A stretch of 57,634 nt of DNA from Porticoccaceae bacterium (GTDB taxonomy: Bacteria; Pseudomonadota; Gammaproteobacteria; Pseudomonadales; Porticoccaceae): the NCBI GenBank assembly GCA_018654575.1, contig JABILI010000069.1, positions 1 to 57,634 on the forward strand. Reading direction: 5' to 3'. Shown here in pieces: positions 29,791 through 38,800 of the stretch. The position numbers and the translations under genes are program-made. Within the stretch, counting starts at the first letter, position 1. Every line of letters starts with the position of its first letter. Below the pieces are notes generated by a model. It saw only the letters and a program-made list of their open reading frames with translations. It was not told the DNA's origin and did no database searches.

Positions 29791-29910
29791 CTATCGCTCT
29801 CGTAATTCACGACGGAGTATCTTACCCAGCGGTGACTTGGGCCAATCAACCAAGAAATGAACAACTCGCGGCATCTTATAAGCCGTTAACTTCTGACGAC
29901 AGAAGCCACG
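29791..29910 (-). pseudogene. C-terminal relic of an acyl-CoA synthetase (AMP-binding ligase)
   Basis: The minus strand encodes, in one frame ending at a TAG (29793-29791), the residues [17 protein letters not shown] and then [18 protein letters not shown]. This is the standard end of adenylate-forming acyl-CoA ligases: a KLTAYKxPR strand and the PKxxxGKxLRRELR motif with the catalytic lysine. A stop codon (29913-29911) closes the frame upstream, and only 78 bases then remain before the alkylsulfatase stop, so nearly the whole N-terminal portion is deleted. No start codon or binding site is positioned to express it. Confidence 0.85.
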
Positions 29911-29988
29911 CTAACAGGCTGCTTAAGTAATAATCCCTCAAGATTCAGTAACCAATATTACTGCAGAATTGGCAATATTCCATGCTGC

Positions 29989-31977
29989 TCAAGGCAAAAC
30001 TATATTGAAATCGTCGCTGGACTCTCCTAGCAGTGAGAAAAATTTCAAGAGCTTAAGCATGCTACCTTCAATTGACAGTTGATCTGAGCCCACCATCTCA
30101 ATAGCACTAACTTCACCAACTAAAATGCCAATAAACATATCCTGTGAAAGCTTGATACTGACATCTGCAATTTCATTAAATGGTGCCTCTTGGTAGTACA
30201 TGACTGAGTTTCTTATCGTCAGCACAAAGTTTTGTTGCCGCTCGCTAAAGAACACATTTAATGTTAAAGATTCACCCTCTGCTTTTTCAGCATCAAGGTT
30301 CACCGACAATGCCTTCATAAACTGCTCTAACGGCACTTCCTGTAAAAATGCTTTCGAATTAGCTTTGAGGAACCGTTGTTTAACCTGTCCTGAAATCAAC
30401 TCAGCAGCACCTGAAAGATAAATATCTCGCCAAGGTCCCGACTCTGCTTGATAACCCATTTGCCTGTACGCCTCGGCCAACATTTCTCGAGCCGGTAAAT
30501 TATCGGGCTCTGCAAACACCACGTGATTAAGTACCTCTCCTACCCAGCGATAGTCTCCTTTGGCCATATAATCACCAGCTCGCCGCAGTATGGCCTCAGA
30601 GCCGCCCATAAACTCGACATAGCGTATTGCCGTCTGTTCTGGCGGTAATGGGTTGAGATTGGCCGGATTGCCGTCATACCAACCAAAATAGTGCTGATAA
30701 ACCGCTTTGCTGTTATGGCTTAAGGTCCCATAGTAACCGCGAATGTGGAAGTTTTTAGCCAGACTGTCTGGCAATTTCAACTGCTCTGCGATCTCACGAG
30801 GCGTATAGCCTAGATTAGCTAACCGCAAAGTTTGATCATGAATGAACTTATACATATCCTGCTGTTGCTGCATTTGGACAATAATTCGATCATGTCCCCA
30901 TGTTGGCCAGTGATGGCTGTTAAAGAAAACATCTACATCATCTAACCGATCGATCGACTGGCCGATATAGTCGCTCCACAGCAATGCATCACGCACCTTT
31001 GCTCCGCGTAAGGTCAGTACGTTATGCATCACATGCGAGAGTACTTCGGCGCCACAGAAAGCCTTCCATTTTGGCAAATAAAACGTCAACTCCGCAGGGG
31101 CTTCAGAACCAGGCATATTGAAGAACTCAATATCAACGCCATCAACGTTTATATTCATCTGAGGCTGGTCAACTGTTACTGATGGCGGGACAATGGAAAG
31201 ACTACCAAACACCACCTGCTTGCCAAGCCCTGCATCAATATGACCCGTCACTGAGTGCTCAAGTGAGTCTCCAAACATGTAATTTCCACGACGAGTCATA
31301 GCCGGCCCAGCGATGATATTCTCGCTAGTGGCTTCCTGAATAAATCCAGCCGGAGCAATTAATGGTACACCTTGCAATCTGGCTTCTTCGGAATTCATAA
31401 TAGCTAAAATGCCACCAAAGTGATCGGCATGACTATGAGTAAAGATCACACCAGTGACGTTAATTTCGCCTAGATGCTGCTGAGCAAATTCCATGGCAGC
31501 TGCTGTGGTCTCCAAGGTCGTCAACGGATCGACGATAATCCACCCATTGTCACTCTGTATAAGCGTCGTATTCGCAAGATCAAAGCCTCGCAGTTGGTAT
31601 ATACCCTCCTCTACCTTGAATAAACCTCGAATATTATTCAACTTGGCTTGGCGCCATAGACTAGGGTTAACCGTATCTGGGGCATCTCCAGTAATGAAAC
31701 TATAGGAGCCAGGGTTCCAAATTATGTCTCCCTGTTGATTGACCAACTCATCATTAGGTGCGCGCGCTACCAAGCCTCGGTTAGCGTCTTCAAAGTCTTG
31801 CTGATTACCTAAATCTAAGTTTTCGATAAATTGCTGGTTGTGGGCGAGCGTGGAGTCACTCGCAGCAGTTTCTGACATGTTGGATTGCGCAATCTGGGGA
31901 TCGCATCCCTGTAACAGAAATGCAAAAGCGATAAATGCTACAAATCGCAAAAGTTGTGGTATTAAACGTAAGCTCAT
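29989..31977 (-). CDS. Alkylsulfatase (metallo-beta-lactamase fold, SdsA1/BDS1-type), predicted lipoprotein
   Basis: Hydrolyses primary alkyl sulfates such as SDS to alcohol and sulfate. The 662 aa open with a lipoprotein signal (LLQGC, Cys25), placing the enzyme on a membrane facing the periplasm or outside. The binuclear zinc motif THSHADHFGG lies at 180-189, followed by AEVLSHVMHNVLTLRGAKVR and FNSHHWPTWGHD. A dimerisation region follows and the last 120 residues form the SCP2-like alkylsulfatase C-terminal domain. The fatty alcohol produced could feed the beta-oxidation genes nearby. Confidence 0.93.
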   Translation of the reverse strand: MSLRLIPQLLRFVAFIAFAFLLQGCDPQIAQSNMSETAASDSTLAHNQQFIENLDLGNQQDFEDANRGLVARAPNDELVNQQGDIIWNPGSYSFITGDAPDTVNPSLWRQAKLNNIRGLFKVEEGIYQLRGFDLANTTLIQSDNGWIIVDPLTTLETTAAAMEFAQQHLGEINVTGVIFTHSHADHFGGILAIMNSEEARLQGVPLIAPAGFIQEATSENIIAGPAMTRRGNYMFGDSLEHSVTGHIDAGLGKQVVFGSLSIVPPSVTVDQPQMNINVDGVDIEFFNMPGSEAPAELTFYLPKWKAFCGAEVLSHVMHNVLTLRGAKVRDALLWSDYIGQSIDRLDDVDVFFNSHHWPTWGHDRIIVQMQQQQDMYKFIHDQTLRLANLGYTPREIAEQLKLPDSLAKNFHIRGYYGTLSHNSKAVYQHYFGWYDGNPANLNPLPPEQTAIRYVEFMGGSEAILRRAGDYMAKGDYRWVGEVLNHVVFAEPDNLPAREMLAEAYRQMGYQAESGPWRDIYLSGAAELISGQVKQRFLKANSKAFLQEVPLEQFMKALSVNLDAEKAEGESLTLNVFFSERQQNFVLTIRNSVMYYQEAPFNEIADVSIKLSQDMFIGILVGEVSAIEMVGSDQLSIEGSMLKLLKFFSLLGESSDDFNIVLP

Positions 31978-32078
31978 GACGGGCAGCTCTCTTTAGGTTT
32001 TCTTTAAGAATAATATAGCATCTGCCATATTGTTACTTTCAAGGCTCATCGGCGACTATTTCTCGCTGGAACTATAAG

Positions 32079-32112
32079 AAAAAAACATCGCCCTACGATC
32101 AGCAGGACGATG
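32079..32112 (-). terminator. Rho-independent terminator after the thiolase
   Basis: On the minus strand CATCGTCC (32112-32105) pairs with GGGCGATG (32093-32086) around an 11-base loop and is followed by seven T (32085-32079). It ends the maoC-SDR-thiolase operon before the alkylsulfatase promoter region. Confidence 0.85.
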
Positions 32113-32136
32113 CTCTTGGTTCATGCAGTGGAGCCT

Positions 32137-33318
32137 TTAAAGGACTTCGAAAAGTCCCGCAGCGCCCATACCACCACCAACGCACATGGTGATAACAACG
32201 TACTTCTCACCACGTCGTTTACCTTCCATCAGCGCATGCATCACCATACGCGCACCACTCATACCGAACGGGTGACCAATAGAAATAGAACCGCCATTAA
32301 CATTTAAGCGATCCATCGGAATACCCAGCTTATCGCGGCAGTAAAGAACCTGCACCGCAAAGGCTTCATTCAATTCCCAGAGACCAATATCATCAATTGT
32401 CAGGCCATTACGCTTTAGTAGTTTGGGTATAGCAAATACAGGGCCAATACCCATCTCATCCGGCTCACAACCAGCAACAGCCATACCGCGATATACGCCA
32501 AGAGGCTCGAGATTACGCTGAGAGGCCAAAGTGCCATCCATCAACACAACAGCCGCAGCGCCGTCAGATAACTGTGACGCATTACCGCCGGTAATGGTGC
32601 CTCCATCGCGGACAGCTTTAAGACCACTCAATCCTTCTATATTTGTTCCTGGACGATTGCCCTCGTCCTTAGATAGCGTTACCTCTTCTTCGCTGACTTC
32701 ATCTGTATCTCGGTTAGTCACTAGTTTAGTAGCTGTCACAGGTACTATTTCATCGGCATATAGATCTGCTTCCTGAGCGGCAGCAGTACGTGCCTGCGAA
32801 ATCACAGAATACTCATCCTGAGCTTCTCGAGAAACACTGTAACGCTTGGCTACAGTTTCTGCAGTATCGAGCATAGGCATATGGATCAGAGGCGCATGCT
32901 TCATTGCCAGAGGATCAGCCGCACGATGTGCATTAAAGTGCTCATTTCGAATTAAGCTAATGCTCTCACAACCTCCTGCAACAACCACTGATGAGCCATC
33001 ATTAGTAATATTGTTAGCGCCGATAGAAATAGCCATCAGACCAGAAGAACACTGGCGATCAACCGTCATACCAGAAACTGTTACGGGTAGGCCAGAAGCC
33101 ATAGCCGCCTGACGACCCAGATTCGAACTCTGAGTGCCCTGCTGCATTGCGGCACCCATAATACAATCATCAATCTCTGCTGGGTCAACGCCCGCGCGAG
33201 CAACCGCTGCGACGATAGCATGCGAACTCATAGATGGAGATTGAAGGTTGTTGAATGCGCCACGAAATGCTCGGCCGATAGGGGTGCGCGCTGCTGAAAC
33301 GATTACTGCTTCTTTCAT
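32137..33318 (-). CDS. Acetyl-CoA acyltransferase (degradative thiolase)
   Basis: Thiolytic cleavage of 3-ketoacyl-CoA, the last beta-oxidation step. The 393 aa hold the nucleophilic Cys90 ([10 protein letters not shown]), His349 in [13 protein letters not shown] and the second cysteine Cys379 in [12 protein letters not shown], with [12 protein letters not shown] between. It is the third gene of an operon after a MaoC hydratase and an MFE-2-type SDR. Chain preference is not evident from sequence, but the company suggests bulky or branched ketoacyl-CoAs. Confidence 0.93.
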   Translation of the reverse strand: MKEAVIVSAARTPIGRAFRGAFNNLQSPSMSSHAIVAAVARAGVDPAEIDDCIMGAAMQQGTQSSNLGRQAAMASGLPVTVSGMTVDRQCSSGLMAISIGANNITNDGSSVVVAGGCESISLIRNEHFNAHRAADPLAMKHAPLIHMPMLDTAETVAKRYSVSREAQDEYSVISQARTAAAQEADLYADEIVPVTATKLVTNRDTDEVSEEEVTLSKDEGNRPGTNIEGLSGLKAVRDGGTITGGNASQLSDGAAAVVLMDGTLASQRNLEPLGVYRGMAVAGCEPDEMGIGPVFAIPKLLKRNGLTIDDIGLWELNEAFAVQVLYCRDKLGIPMDRLNVNGGSISIGHPFGMSGARMVMHALMEGKRRGEKYVVITMCVGGGMGAAGLFEVL

Positions 33319-33376
33319 AGTTATTTCCTTAGTGTAAATTTACGTTAAATTTTTCTTATCTCAATAAATAAAAAGG

Positions 33377-34288
33377 CTAGCCTTGCAGCGCAGCCATCGC
33401 CTTCATCACAAATTTTTCAGTTTGCTTTCCCCCTGACTCCAGTGCCTTATGCGCTGTTATGTCCGAAAGCTCATCCCATTTGGACACGATCTCATCAGGG
33501 TCTTGCCTCTCTTGAGGCAGGAAAATACCGTCGGTTTCGTACATGTTAGCAGTAGCATAGCCGCCTGCGCCAGCGCACAAAATGGTCCGAGTTGGAGCAC
33601 TTTCATCGCACAATACCAAAGCGCCAGCGGATACTGACTCAGCCGTCATAAGATCAAGTACCGAAGCCGGTAAAAGGTCTTCGGTCATGCGCGTACCTGC
33701 GGTAGGTGCCAAGGCATTAACATGTATATTGTTTTTACCGCCTTCCAAAACCAAGGTGTTCATAAACCCAAGGACTGCCATTTTTGCGGCGCCATAGTTC
33801 GTTTGGCCAAAATTACCATACATACCGCTAGCAGAGGTGGTCATAACAATACGACCATAGTTCTGATCGCGCATGATTTCCCATACCGCTTTTGTACAGT
33901 TAACCGAACCCATAAGATGAACATCCATCACCAGCTGAAAGTCCGCTAGGTCCATTTTACTAAATGACTTATCACGCAGAATACCGGCGTTATTAATAAG
34001 AATATCAACTCGGCCCCAGTTGTCCATTGCTTGACTGACCATATCCTGAACTTCATCAAACTTGGCGACATTGGCGCCATGACTAAAAGCTTCACCGCCA
34101 GCTGCTTCAATCATGCTAACCACTTCCATGGCAGCATCTGACGAGGCGCCTGTACCGTCTCGGGCCCCACCCAAGTCGTTGACCACTACTTTGGCCCCAC
34201 GATCAGCGAGTGCCAGTGCATGAGATCGACCTAGCCCATTGCCAGCGCCGGTCACTATTGCTACTCGTCCTTCAAAATTAACAGTCAT
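33377..34288 (-). CDS. SDR family (3R)-hydroxyacyl-CoA dehydrogenase, peroxisomal MFE-2-like
   Basis: A 303-aa short-chain dehydrogenase resembling the dehydrogenase domain of peroxisomal multifunctional enzyme 2. It has the TGAGNGLG nucleotide loop, NDLGGARDGTG (typical of the MFE-2 group), NNAG, and the catalytic Tyr165-Lys169 (YGAAK). Expected role: oxidise (3R)-hydroxyacyl-CoA from the upstream MaoC hydratase to 3-ketoacyl-CoA for the downstream thiolase. GGAG lies 6 bases before the ATG. A role like AtuB/AtuG SDRs of the terpenoid pathway is an alternative. Confidence 0.9.
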   Translation of the reverse strand: MTVNFEGRVAIVTGAGNGLGRSHALALADRGAKVVVNDLGGARDGTGASSDAAMEVVSMIEAAGGEAFSHGANVAKFDEVQDMVSQAMDNWGRVDILINNAGILRDKSFSKMDLADFQLVMDVHLMGSVNCTKAVWEIMRDQNYGRIVMTTSASGMYGNFGQTNYGAAKMAVLGFMNTLVLEGGKNNIHVNALAPTAGTRMTEDLLPASVLDLMTAESVSAGALVLCDESAPTRTILCAGAGGYATANMYETDGIFLPQERQDPDEIVSKWDELSDITAHKALESGGKQTEKFVMKAMAALQG

Positions 34289-34322
34289 CTTTTACTCCAT
34301 AGAACTCATTTAAAGAAAGACC

Positions 34323-34784
34323 TTAGTTGGCCATCTGCACACTTAGCCATTCAGCAACGAGCGCTGGTTTATCACCACCCTCGATCTCAACAGACACCTC
34401 AACTTTGAAATCAAACTGTCCGGGCCGCTTTTCAGTAATATCAGCGATTGTGGCATGACAGCGAATTTTACTACCTACGCGTACTGGAGCGACAAAACGA
34501 ACCTTATCAAACCCTTTATTAACGCCCATATAAATACCTTCAATCAGAAGATTATAACTCATTGAAAAATAAGACAGCATGGACAAGGTGAGAAATCCAT
34601 GCGCAATGGTGCCACCAAAAGGTGTATTAGCTGCGGCAACCGGATCAATATGGATAAATTGCCGATCAATAGTGCACTCGGCGAACTCATTCACCTGCTC
34701 CTGCGTCACTTCAAACCATTGTGTCGGCTCGCAAACATGACCAATATACTGTTCTATCTCAGTTTTCTTAATGGTTTTCGGCAT
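34323..34784 (-). CDS. MaoC-like (R)-specific enoyl-CoA hydratase
   Basis: Hot-dog-fold hydratase of 153 aa with the hydratase-2 motif of catalytic Asp40 and His45 (TIDRQFIHIDPVAA) and the FGGTIAHGFLTLSM segment. The start at 34784 is chosen because the strong AAGGAGG directly abuts an earlier ATG (34793) but stands 9 bases from this one. It would form (3R)-hydroxyacyl-CoA for the adjacent SDR. First gene of the operon, downstream of module copy A. Confidence 0.9.
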   Translation of the reverse strand: MPKTIKKTEIEQYIGHVCEPTQWFEVTQEQVNEFAECTIDRQFIHIDPVAAANTPFGGTIAHGFLTLSMLSYFSMSYNLLIEGIYMGVNKGFDKVRFVAPVRVGSKIRCHATIADITEKRPGQFDFKVEVSVEIEGGDKPALVAEWLSVQMAN

Positions 34785-34794
34785 AGTCTTCATC

Positions 34795-34912
34795 CTCCTT
34801 TGCTATAAATTCTTGGGTGCACTGTAAGTTGTGGCATTGGCTAGGTCAATACTTCGCAGGGCTTTAAAGTGGCCGACTAGTCACGCTCTGGAGTCTTTGG
34901 CGTTAGTGCCAA
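34795..34912 (-). promoter_or_regulatory. Promoter module, copy A (maoC operon)
   Basis: A sigma70-like promoter TTGACC (34849-34844), 17 bases, TACAGT (34826-34821), preceded by CTTTAAAG (34869-34862), GACTAGTC (34882-34875) and TGGCACTAACGCCAAAGACT (34911-34892). Bases 34795-34884 match copy B at 80 of 90 positions and 34820-34912 match copy C at 81 of 93, both ungapped. The conservation covers promoter and upstream boxes, arguing for shared regulation. Confidence 0.85.
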
Positions 34913-35000
34913 TTGCGCGACAACCTGCGCCATTCAAACTGCGTGTGGTCAATATTACATTATTACCATTTAGCAACCTCATTGATTGCCTTGGTTTTAC

Positions 35001-36728
35001 TTAGTCTGCTCCGTGCATCATTTTACTAATCACCGGCGAAATCAATAACATCAGCACTGCTATACCAATAGCAATAAAACCAACTTGAGTGTACACCTCA
35101 ATGTAACCGGCTTTTGCCGCGCCAACATTAGTCATCTGCCCGCCAATGGTCTCTGCACCGGTAGTACGAGCAATAACGCCCGCCAAGAAGTTAGACAAAC
35201 CAGAATAAAGAAACCAGGCCCCCATGGTCATGCCGACAATTCTAGCTGGCGCCAGCTTAGTCACCGCTGAGAGGCCAACCGGCGACACCATCAATTCACC
35301 CATAGTGTGTACCCAATAGATCAAGAAGATGAAGATTACTGGCGTTAGGCCCACCTCACCAGAGCCTTTCATGCCGGCCACTAACGCTAAAAAGCCCAAA
35401 CCTGCCATAGCCACTCCCAGTGCGAACTTCACTGGAGTTGACGGGTTAAGCTTGCGCCTGGCAAGCCAAATCCAAAGCCAAGCCATAATGGGTGCAAACA
35501 TAAAGATAAAACCGGCATTCAATGACTGAAATACAGGTCCAGGAACAGACCAGCCGAGCATTTCTCGATCAACTAAACGAGCCGTAAACAGATTCAGTGA
35601 AGAGCCCGCCTGCTCAAAAAGGGCCCAGAAAGGGATCTGAGCTAAAACAAAATAGACTGCCGCCAGCATTCGTGACCGCTCATCACCCTTAAGGTGAATA
35701 AAAGCGTGACTGACCAACCAGACAAACATCAGAATACCCACAGGCCCTAAGATACCGCCAACCAGTTCCGCATTCATCACCAATAGCATGGAGGCGGCAA
35801 TGATGGCCAAACCAACCGAATAACATAGCCATTCCACATTAACGCCAAGAAATACTTTCTCTTTTAATTTTTCTGGATTCGGCGGCTCAGCCTTACCCTC
35901 AAGCCAGCTCTGGCAGGAAAGAAAAACAACTAGGCCGAAAAGCATACCTATACCCGCCAGACCAAAGCCATATTTCCAACCGTGCACAATACCCAAATAG
36001 CCACAGGACAGAGACGCCAAAAATGCACCCATATTGATACCCATGTAAAAAATGGTAAAGCCCGAATCTCTGCGTGTATCACCAAAACCATAAAGTGAGC
36101 CCACAATGGTTGATATATTCGCTTTCAAAAAGCCGACACCAGCGATGATGAGTGCTAATGATAAATAGAGGATATTTAGATATTTCTCTTCCGTCTTTAC
36201 TGTCAAAGTGAATTCATCACGATCAATACTAGCAGGGAGACCAACAGACTCAGGGTTGGCGATATCCATAGTCGTCTCAGTAAAGTTTACGTACGAGGCA
36301 CCAATATCGGTAACAATCTGCTGGCGCGCATCACCGCCACGGGCATCGAGGGCGATTTCATACTGATTCTCACCGTGGGTTAATAGCTGCTTAGATCCAT
36401 TCCCCTCAAAGGTCATTCCAAAGTGGCCAAAGGTAAGCAGTATTGCGCCAAAAGTCACAGCTTTGCGCGCACCCAAATATCGATCTGCCAAGGATCCACC
36501 AATAATGGTCATCACATACACCAGCGCACCGTAAGCCCCATAGAGAACACTGGAGCTCTCGTCGGACATTAAAAAATGCTGAGTCAGATAGATAATCAGT
36601 AACCCGCGCATCCCGTAAAAAGAAAAACGCTCCCACATTTCTGTTAAAAATAAGATAACTAGGCCACGCGGATGCCCCATAATAGTTTTCTCACCACTTT
36701 TATCGGCAGGTGGCATTGCTGTATCCAT
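35001..36728 (-). CDS. POT-family proton-dependent oligopeptide transporter
   Basis: Major facilitator of the POT/PTR2 family, importing di- and tripeptides with protons. The 575 aa begin with a family hallmark (LTEMWERFSFYGMRGLLIIY) and include ADRYLGARKAV, IFYMGINMGAFLASLSCGYLG and about 14 hydrophobic segments. Between the third and fourth predicted segments lies an unusually long hydrophilic stretch (about residues 105-190) probably exposed to the periplasm. Followed, on the same strand, by the maoC operon but separated by module A. Confidence 0.9.
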   Translation of the reverse strand: MDTAMPPADKSGEKTIMGHPRGLVILFLTEMWERFSFYGMRGLLIIYLTQHFLMSDESSSVLYGAYGALVYVMTIIGGSLADRYLGARKAVTFGAILLTFGHFGMTFEGNGSKQLLTHGENQYEIALDARGGDARQQIVTDIGASYVNFTETTMDIANPESVGLPASIDRDEFTLTVKTEEKYLNILYLSLALIIAGVGFLKANISTIVGSLYGFGDTRRDSGFTIFYMGINMGAFLASLSCGYLGIVHGWKYGFGLAGIGMLFGLVVFLSCQSWLEGKAEPPNPEKLKEKVFLGVNVEWLCYSVGLAIIAASMLLVMNAELVGGILGPVGILMFVWLVSHAFIHLKGDERSRMLAAVYFVLAQIPFWALFEQAGSSLNLFTARLVDREMLGWSVPGPVFQSLNAGFIFMFAPIMAWLWIWLARRKLNPSTPVKFALGVAMAGLGFLALVAGMKGSGEVGLTPVIFIFLIYWVHTMGELMVSPVGLSAVTKLAPARIVGMTMGAWFLYSGLSNFLAGVIARTTGAETIGGQMTNVGAAKAGYIEVYTQVGFIAIGIAVLMLLISPVISKMMHGAD

Positions 36729-36778
36729 AGTCTTGATCCCTAAAATTTATTATGATGATGTTTATCTAATTAAATTAG

Positions 36779-36788
36779 CGCATATGCG
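36779..36788. promoter_or_regulatory. Palindrome in the divergent transporter/thioesterase region
   Basis: CGCATATGCG is a perfect 10-base palindrome about 50 bases upstream of the POT start. It could be an operator; the region is AT-rich and no promoter stands out. Confidence 0.2.
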
Positions 36789-36924
36789 ATTTTGTAAATT
36801 GCGAAAACCATACCACAGACTAAGGCGCTGAGTAAGCGACTGTAGTATCTAAACGCCGACCAACACACAATAATTCTGATGTAGGCGGCATTATTGAAAA
36901 AATACAGACAGGATTAACAAAAAC

Positions 36925-37350
36925 ATGAAAGACCTCAGCAAAACTCAGGCATTATTTTTAGACAACAAACCGGAATTTCTCGATATTCTTGGTTTTAAAA
37001 AAAGCTCATTTAGCAACGAATCCAGCATCTATTCATGTACCTTTGAGCCCTCAGAAGCACTAACCCACTCCAATGGCACCATCGTTCAGGGTGGTTTCAT
37101 CGCGGGCATGCTCGATTCAGCGATGGCTCAATATATTCTTCACCTAAATGAGTTCAAAGTTAACCCATTAACTCTAAACATTGATGTTACCTACTTGTTA
37201 CCCTGCAAGCCTGCAGAAGTTCAGGTGACATCAAAAATACTGAAAGCAGGTAAAAGTATCGTATTCACCACAGCAGAGTTAGTTCAAAATGGACATTTAA
37301 TAGCAACGGCATCAGCAACAAATAAACTCGTCCCATTCCCCAAGACTTAA
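36925..37350 (+). CDS. PaaI-type hot-dog thioesterase
   Basis: A 141-aa hot-dog protein of the PaaI/YbgC-like thioesterase group. The conserved catalytic stretch reads SNGTIVQGGFIAGMLDSAMA, where family members have an Asn/His-G-G motif followed by an acidic residue, and LTLNIDVTYLLP and ATASATNKL complete the fold. Such enzymes release dead-end acyl-CoAs and free CoA. It stands alone upstream of the first dehydrogenase pair. Confidence 0.8.
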   Translation: MKDLSKTQALFLDNKPEFLDILGFKKSSFSNESSIYSCTFEPSEALTHSNGTIVQGGFIAGMLDSAMAQYILHLNEFKVNPLTLNIDVTYLLPCKPAEVQVTSKILKAGKSIVFTTAELVQNGHLIATASATNKLVPFPKT

Positions 37351-37461
37351 CATCACAGCATAAATTAATATTAATATTTGTTATTTATCAAATACTTGTC
37401 TTATATTATTAATCTTATTTATTTTTTAATGTAATTGAGTGTATGTTTTTCCCCGATAGTT

Positions 37462-37492
37462 TTGGCGCCCAATCTAAATTTATTGGCACCAA
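37462..37492. promoter_or_regulatory. Imperfect inverted repeat upstream of dehydrogenase pair 1
   Basis: TTGGCGCCCAAT (37462-37473) and ATTGGCACCAA (37482-37492) form an imperfect dyad 65 bases before the start codon, in a 206-base AT-rich interval otherwise without genes. It is a candidate operator. Confidence 0.35.
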
Positions 37493-37556
37493 TTAAACAG
37501 ACCTACAATTACTGACTAGATAAGGTTCATTAAGGCACTAAAAGGAACCAACAGCA

Positions 37557-38792
37557 ATGACAGAGAGAAGCCAAGTGGCGGAACACAAAGACGCTGAAAG
37601 TGCAGAGTTATCAGACTTTCGCAAAGGTGTTGTTGACTGGATCAAACACAACACCCCTGCTGACCCCGGGTTTTTACTGCCGCAAACCTTTATGGAGGTC
37701 GGTTCAGAGCAGGTACTGGATTTTCTTCGTGAATGGCAGTATAAGGTTTGGGCAGCCGGTTATCTAGGCATGGCGTGGCCCAAACAGTACGGCGGTGGCG
37801 GCATGCCACGCTTGTTTCAACAAATTGCTGATGAAGAGATGAGGCGAGCTAGGGTACCTATCTGCTTTAACGTCATAGGTCTCGGATGGGCTGGCCCTCT
37901 GATTATCGACACTGGCACCGACTTCGAAAAAGAGACCTACCTAAAAGGGATTCTCACAGGCGAAGACATCTGGTGCCAGGGCTTCTCCGAACCCAACCAT
38001 GGTTCTGACCTGGGCAGCATTCAAACCCGGGCCGAGCGAGACGGCGAGGAGTATGTGGTCAACGGCAGCAAGATCTGGACGACCATGGGTAACTATGCCA
38101 AATATATGATTTTACTAGCTAGAACCGATGCGCAGGCTGAGCGCAGATATAATGGTCTGTCATTTTTTCTTGCTCCGATGGATGCCAAAGGTATTAGCAC
38201 CTCCCCCATTCAAAAGCTGACAGGCGAATACGGCTTCACAGAAACTTTCTTTACCGACGCCCGCATCCCCGCTAGTTGCATAATGGGCGAAGAAGGTCAC
38301 GGTTGGCGTATTGCCATGCAAACCCTCCAGTACGAACGCGGTGCAGAAGCCGGCGCCGCGGGCGGCGTGTCTATATTGTCCATAGTCATAAATGACCTGC
38401 TCAAGATGGCCCAAGAGGTTGAGCGAGACGGTCAGCCGCTTCTGCAAGATCCTATAACCCGAGACAACTTGGTGAAATTCTTGATTGAAGAGCACGCTCT
38501 TTACCTCGGTGAGCGGCGAGTTGGAATACCAGCCCTATGTCGTGACTACCCAAACTCTCTGGCCTTGTCAGGAAAATTACGAGGTACTGAGTTTTTCCGC
38601 CGAATGCGCCAATATGCACTAACCCTGCAAGGCGCGCCGGGATCCCTGTACGCAGGAGATGACCAAGCTGTCGACGGTGGTTTCTGGCAAAGAGCCTACC
38701 TGAACAACTTTTCCACCACTATTGGTGGTGGCACCAGCCAAGTTCAGGCCAACATCGTCGGCGAACACGTACTTGGCCTGCCAAAGGATTAA
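37557..38792 (+). CDS. Acyl-CoA dehydrogenase, probable catalytic subunit of pair 1
   Basis: FAD-dependent dehydrogenase of 411 aa that introduces the alpha-beta double bond. Typical blocks: WCQGFSEPNHGSDLGSIQT, VNGSKIWTTMGNYAKYMILLAR and the C-terminal IGGGTSQVQANIVGEHVLG. The MCAD catalytic glutamate (YEGT) is replaced by glycine (IGGGT); a glutamate instead occurs in LQYERG, the position used by isovaleryl- and long-chain enzymes. The next gene encodes a second, shorter dehydrogenase only 8 bases away, as in heterotetrameric enzymes for steroid side chains. Confidence 0.9.
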   Translation: MTERSQVAEHKDAESAELSDFRKGVVDWIKHNTPADPGFLLPQTFMEVGSEQVLDFLREWQYKVWAAGYLGMAWPKQYGGGGMPRLFQQIADEEMRRARVPICFNVIGLGWAGPLIIDTGTDFEKETYLKGILTGEDIWCQGFSEPNHGSDLGSIQTRAERDGEEYVVNGSKIWTTMGNYAKYMILLARTDAQAERRYNGLSFFLAPMDAKGISTSPIQKLTGEYGFTETFFTDARIPASCIMGEEGHGWRIAMQTLQYERGAEAGAAGGVSILSIVINDLLKMAQEVERDGQPLLQDPITRDNLVKFLIEEHALYLGERRVGIPALCRDYPNSLALSGKLRGTEFFRRMRQYALTLQGAPGSLYAGDDQAVDGGFWQRAYLNNFSTTIGGGTSQVQANIVGEHVLGLPKD

Positions 38793-38800
38793 AGGAAACA

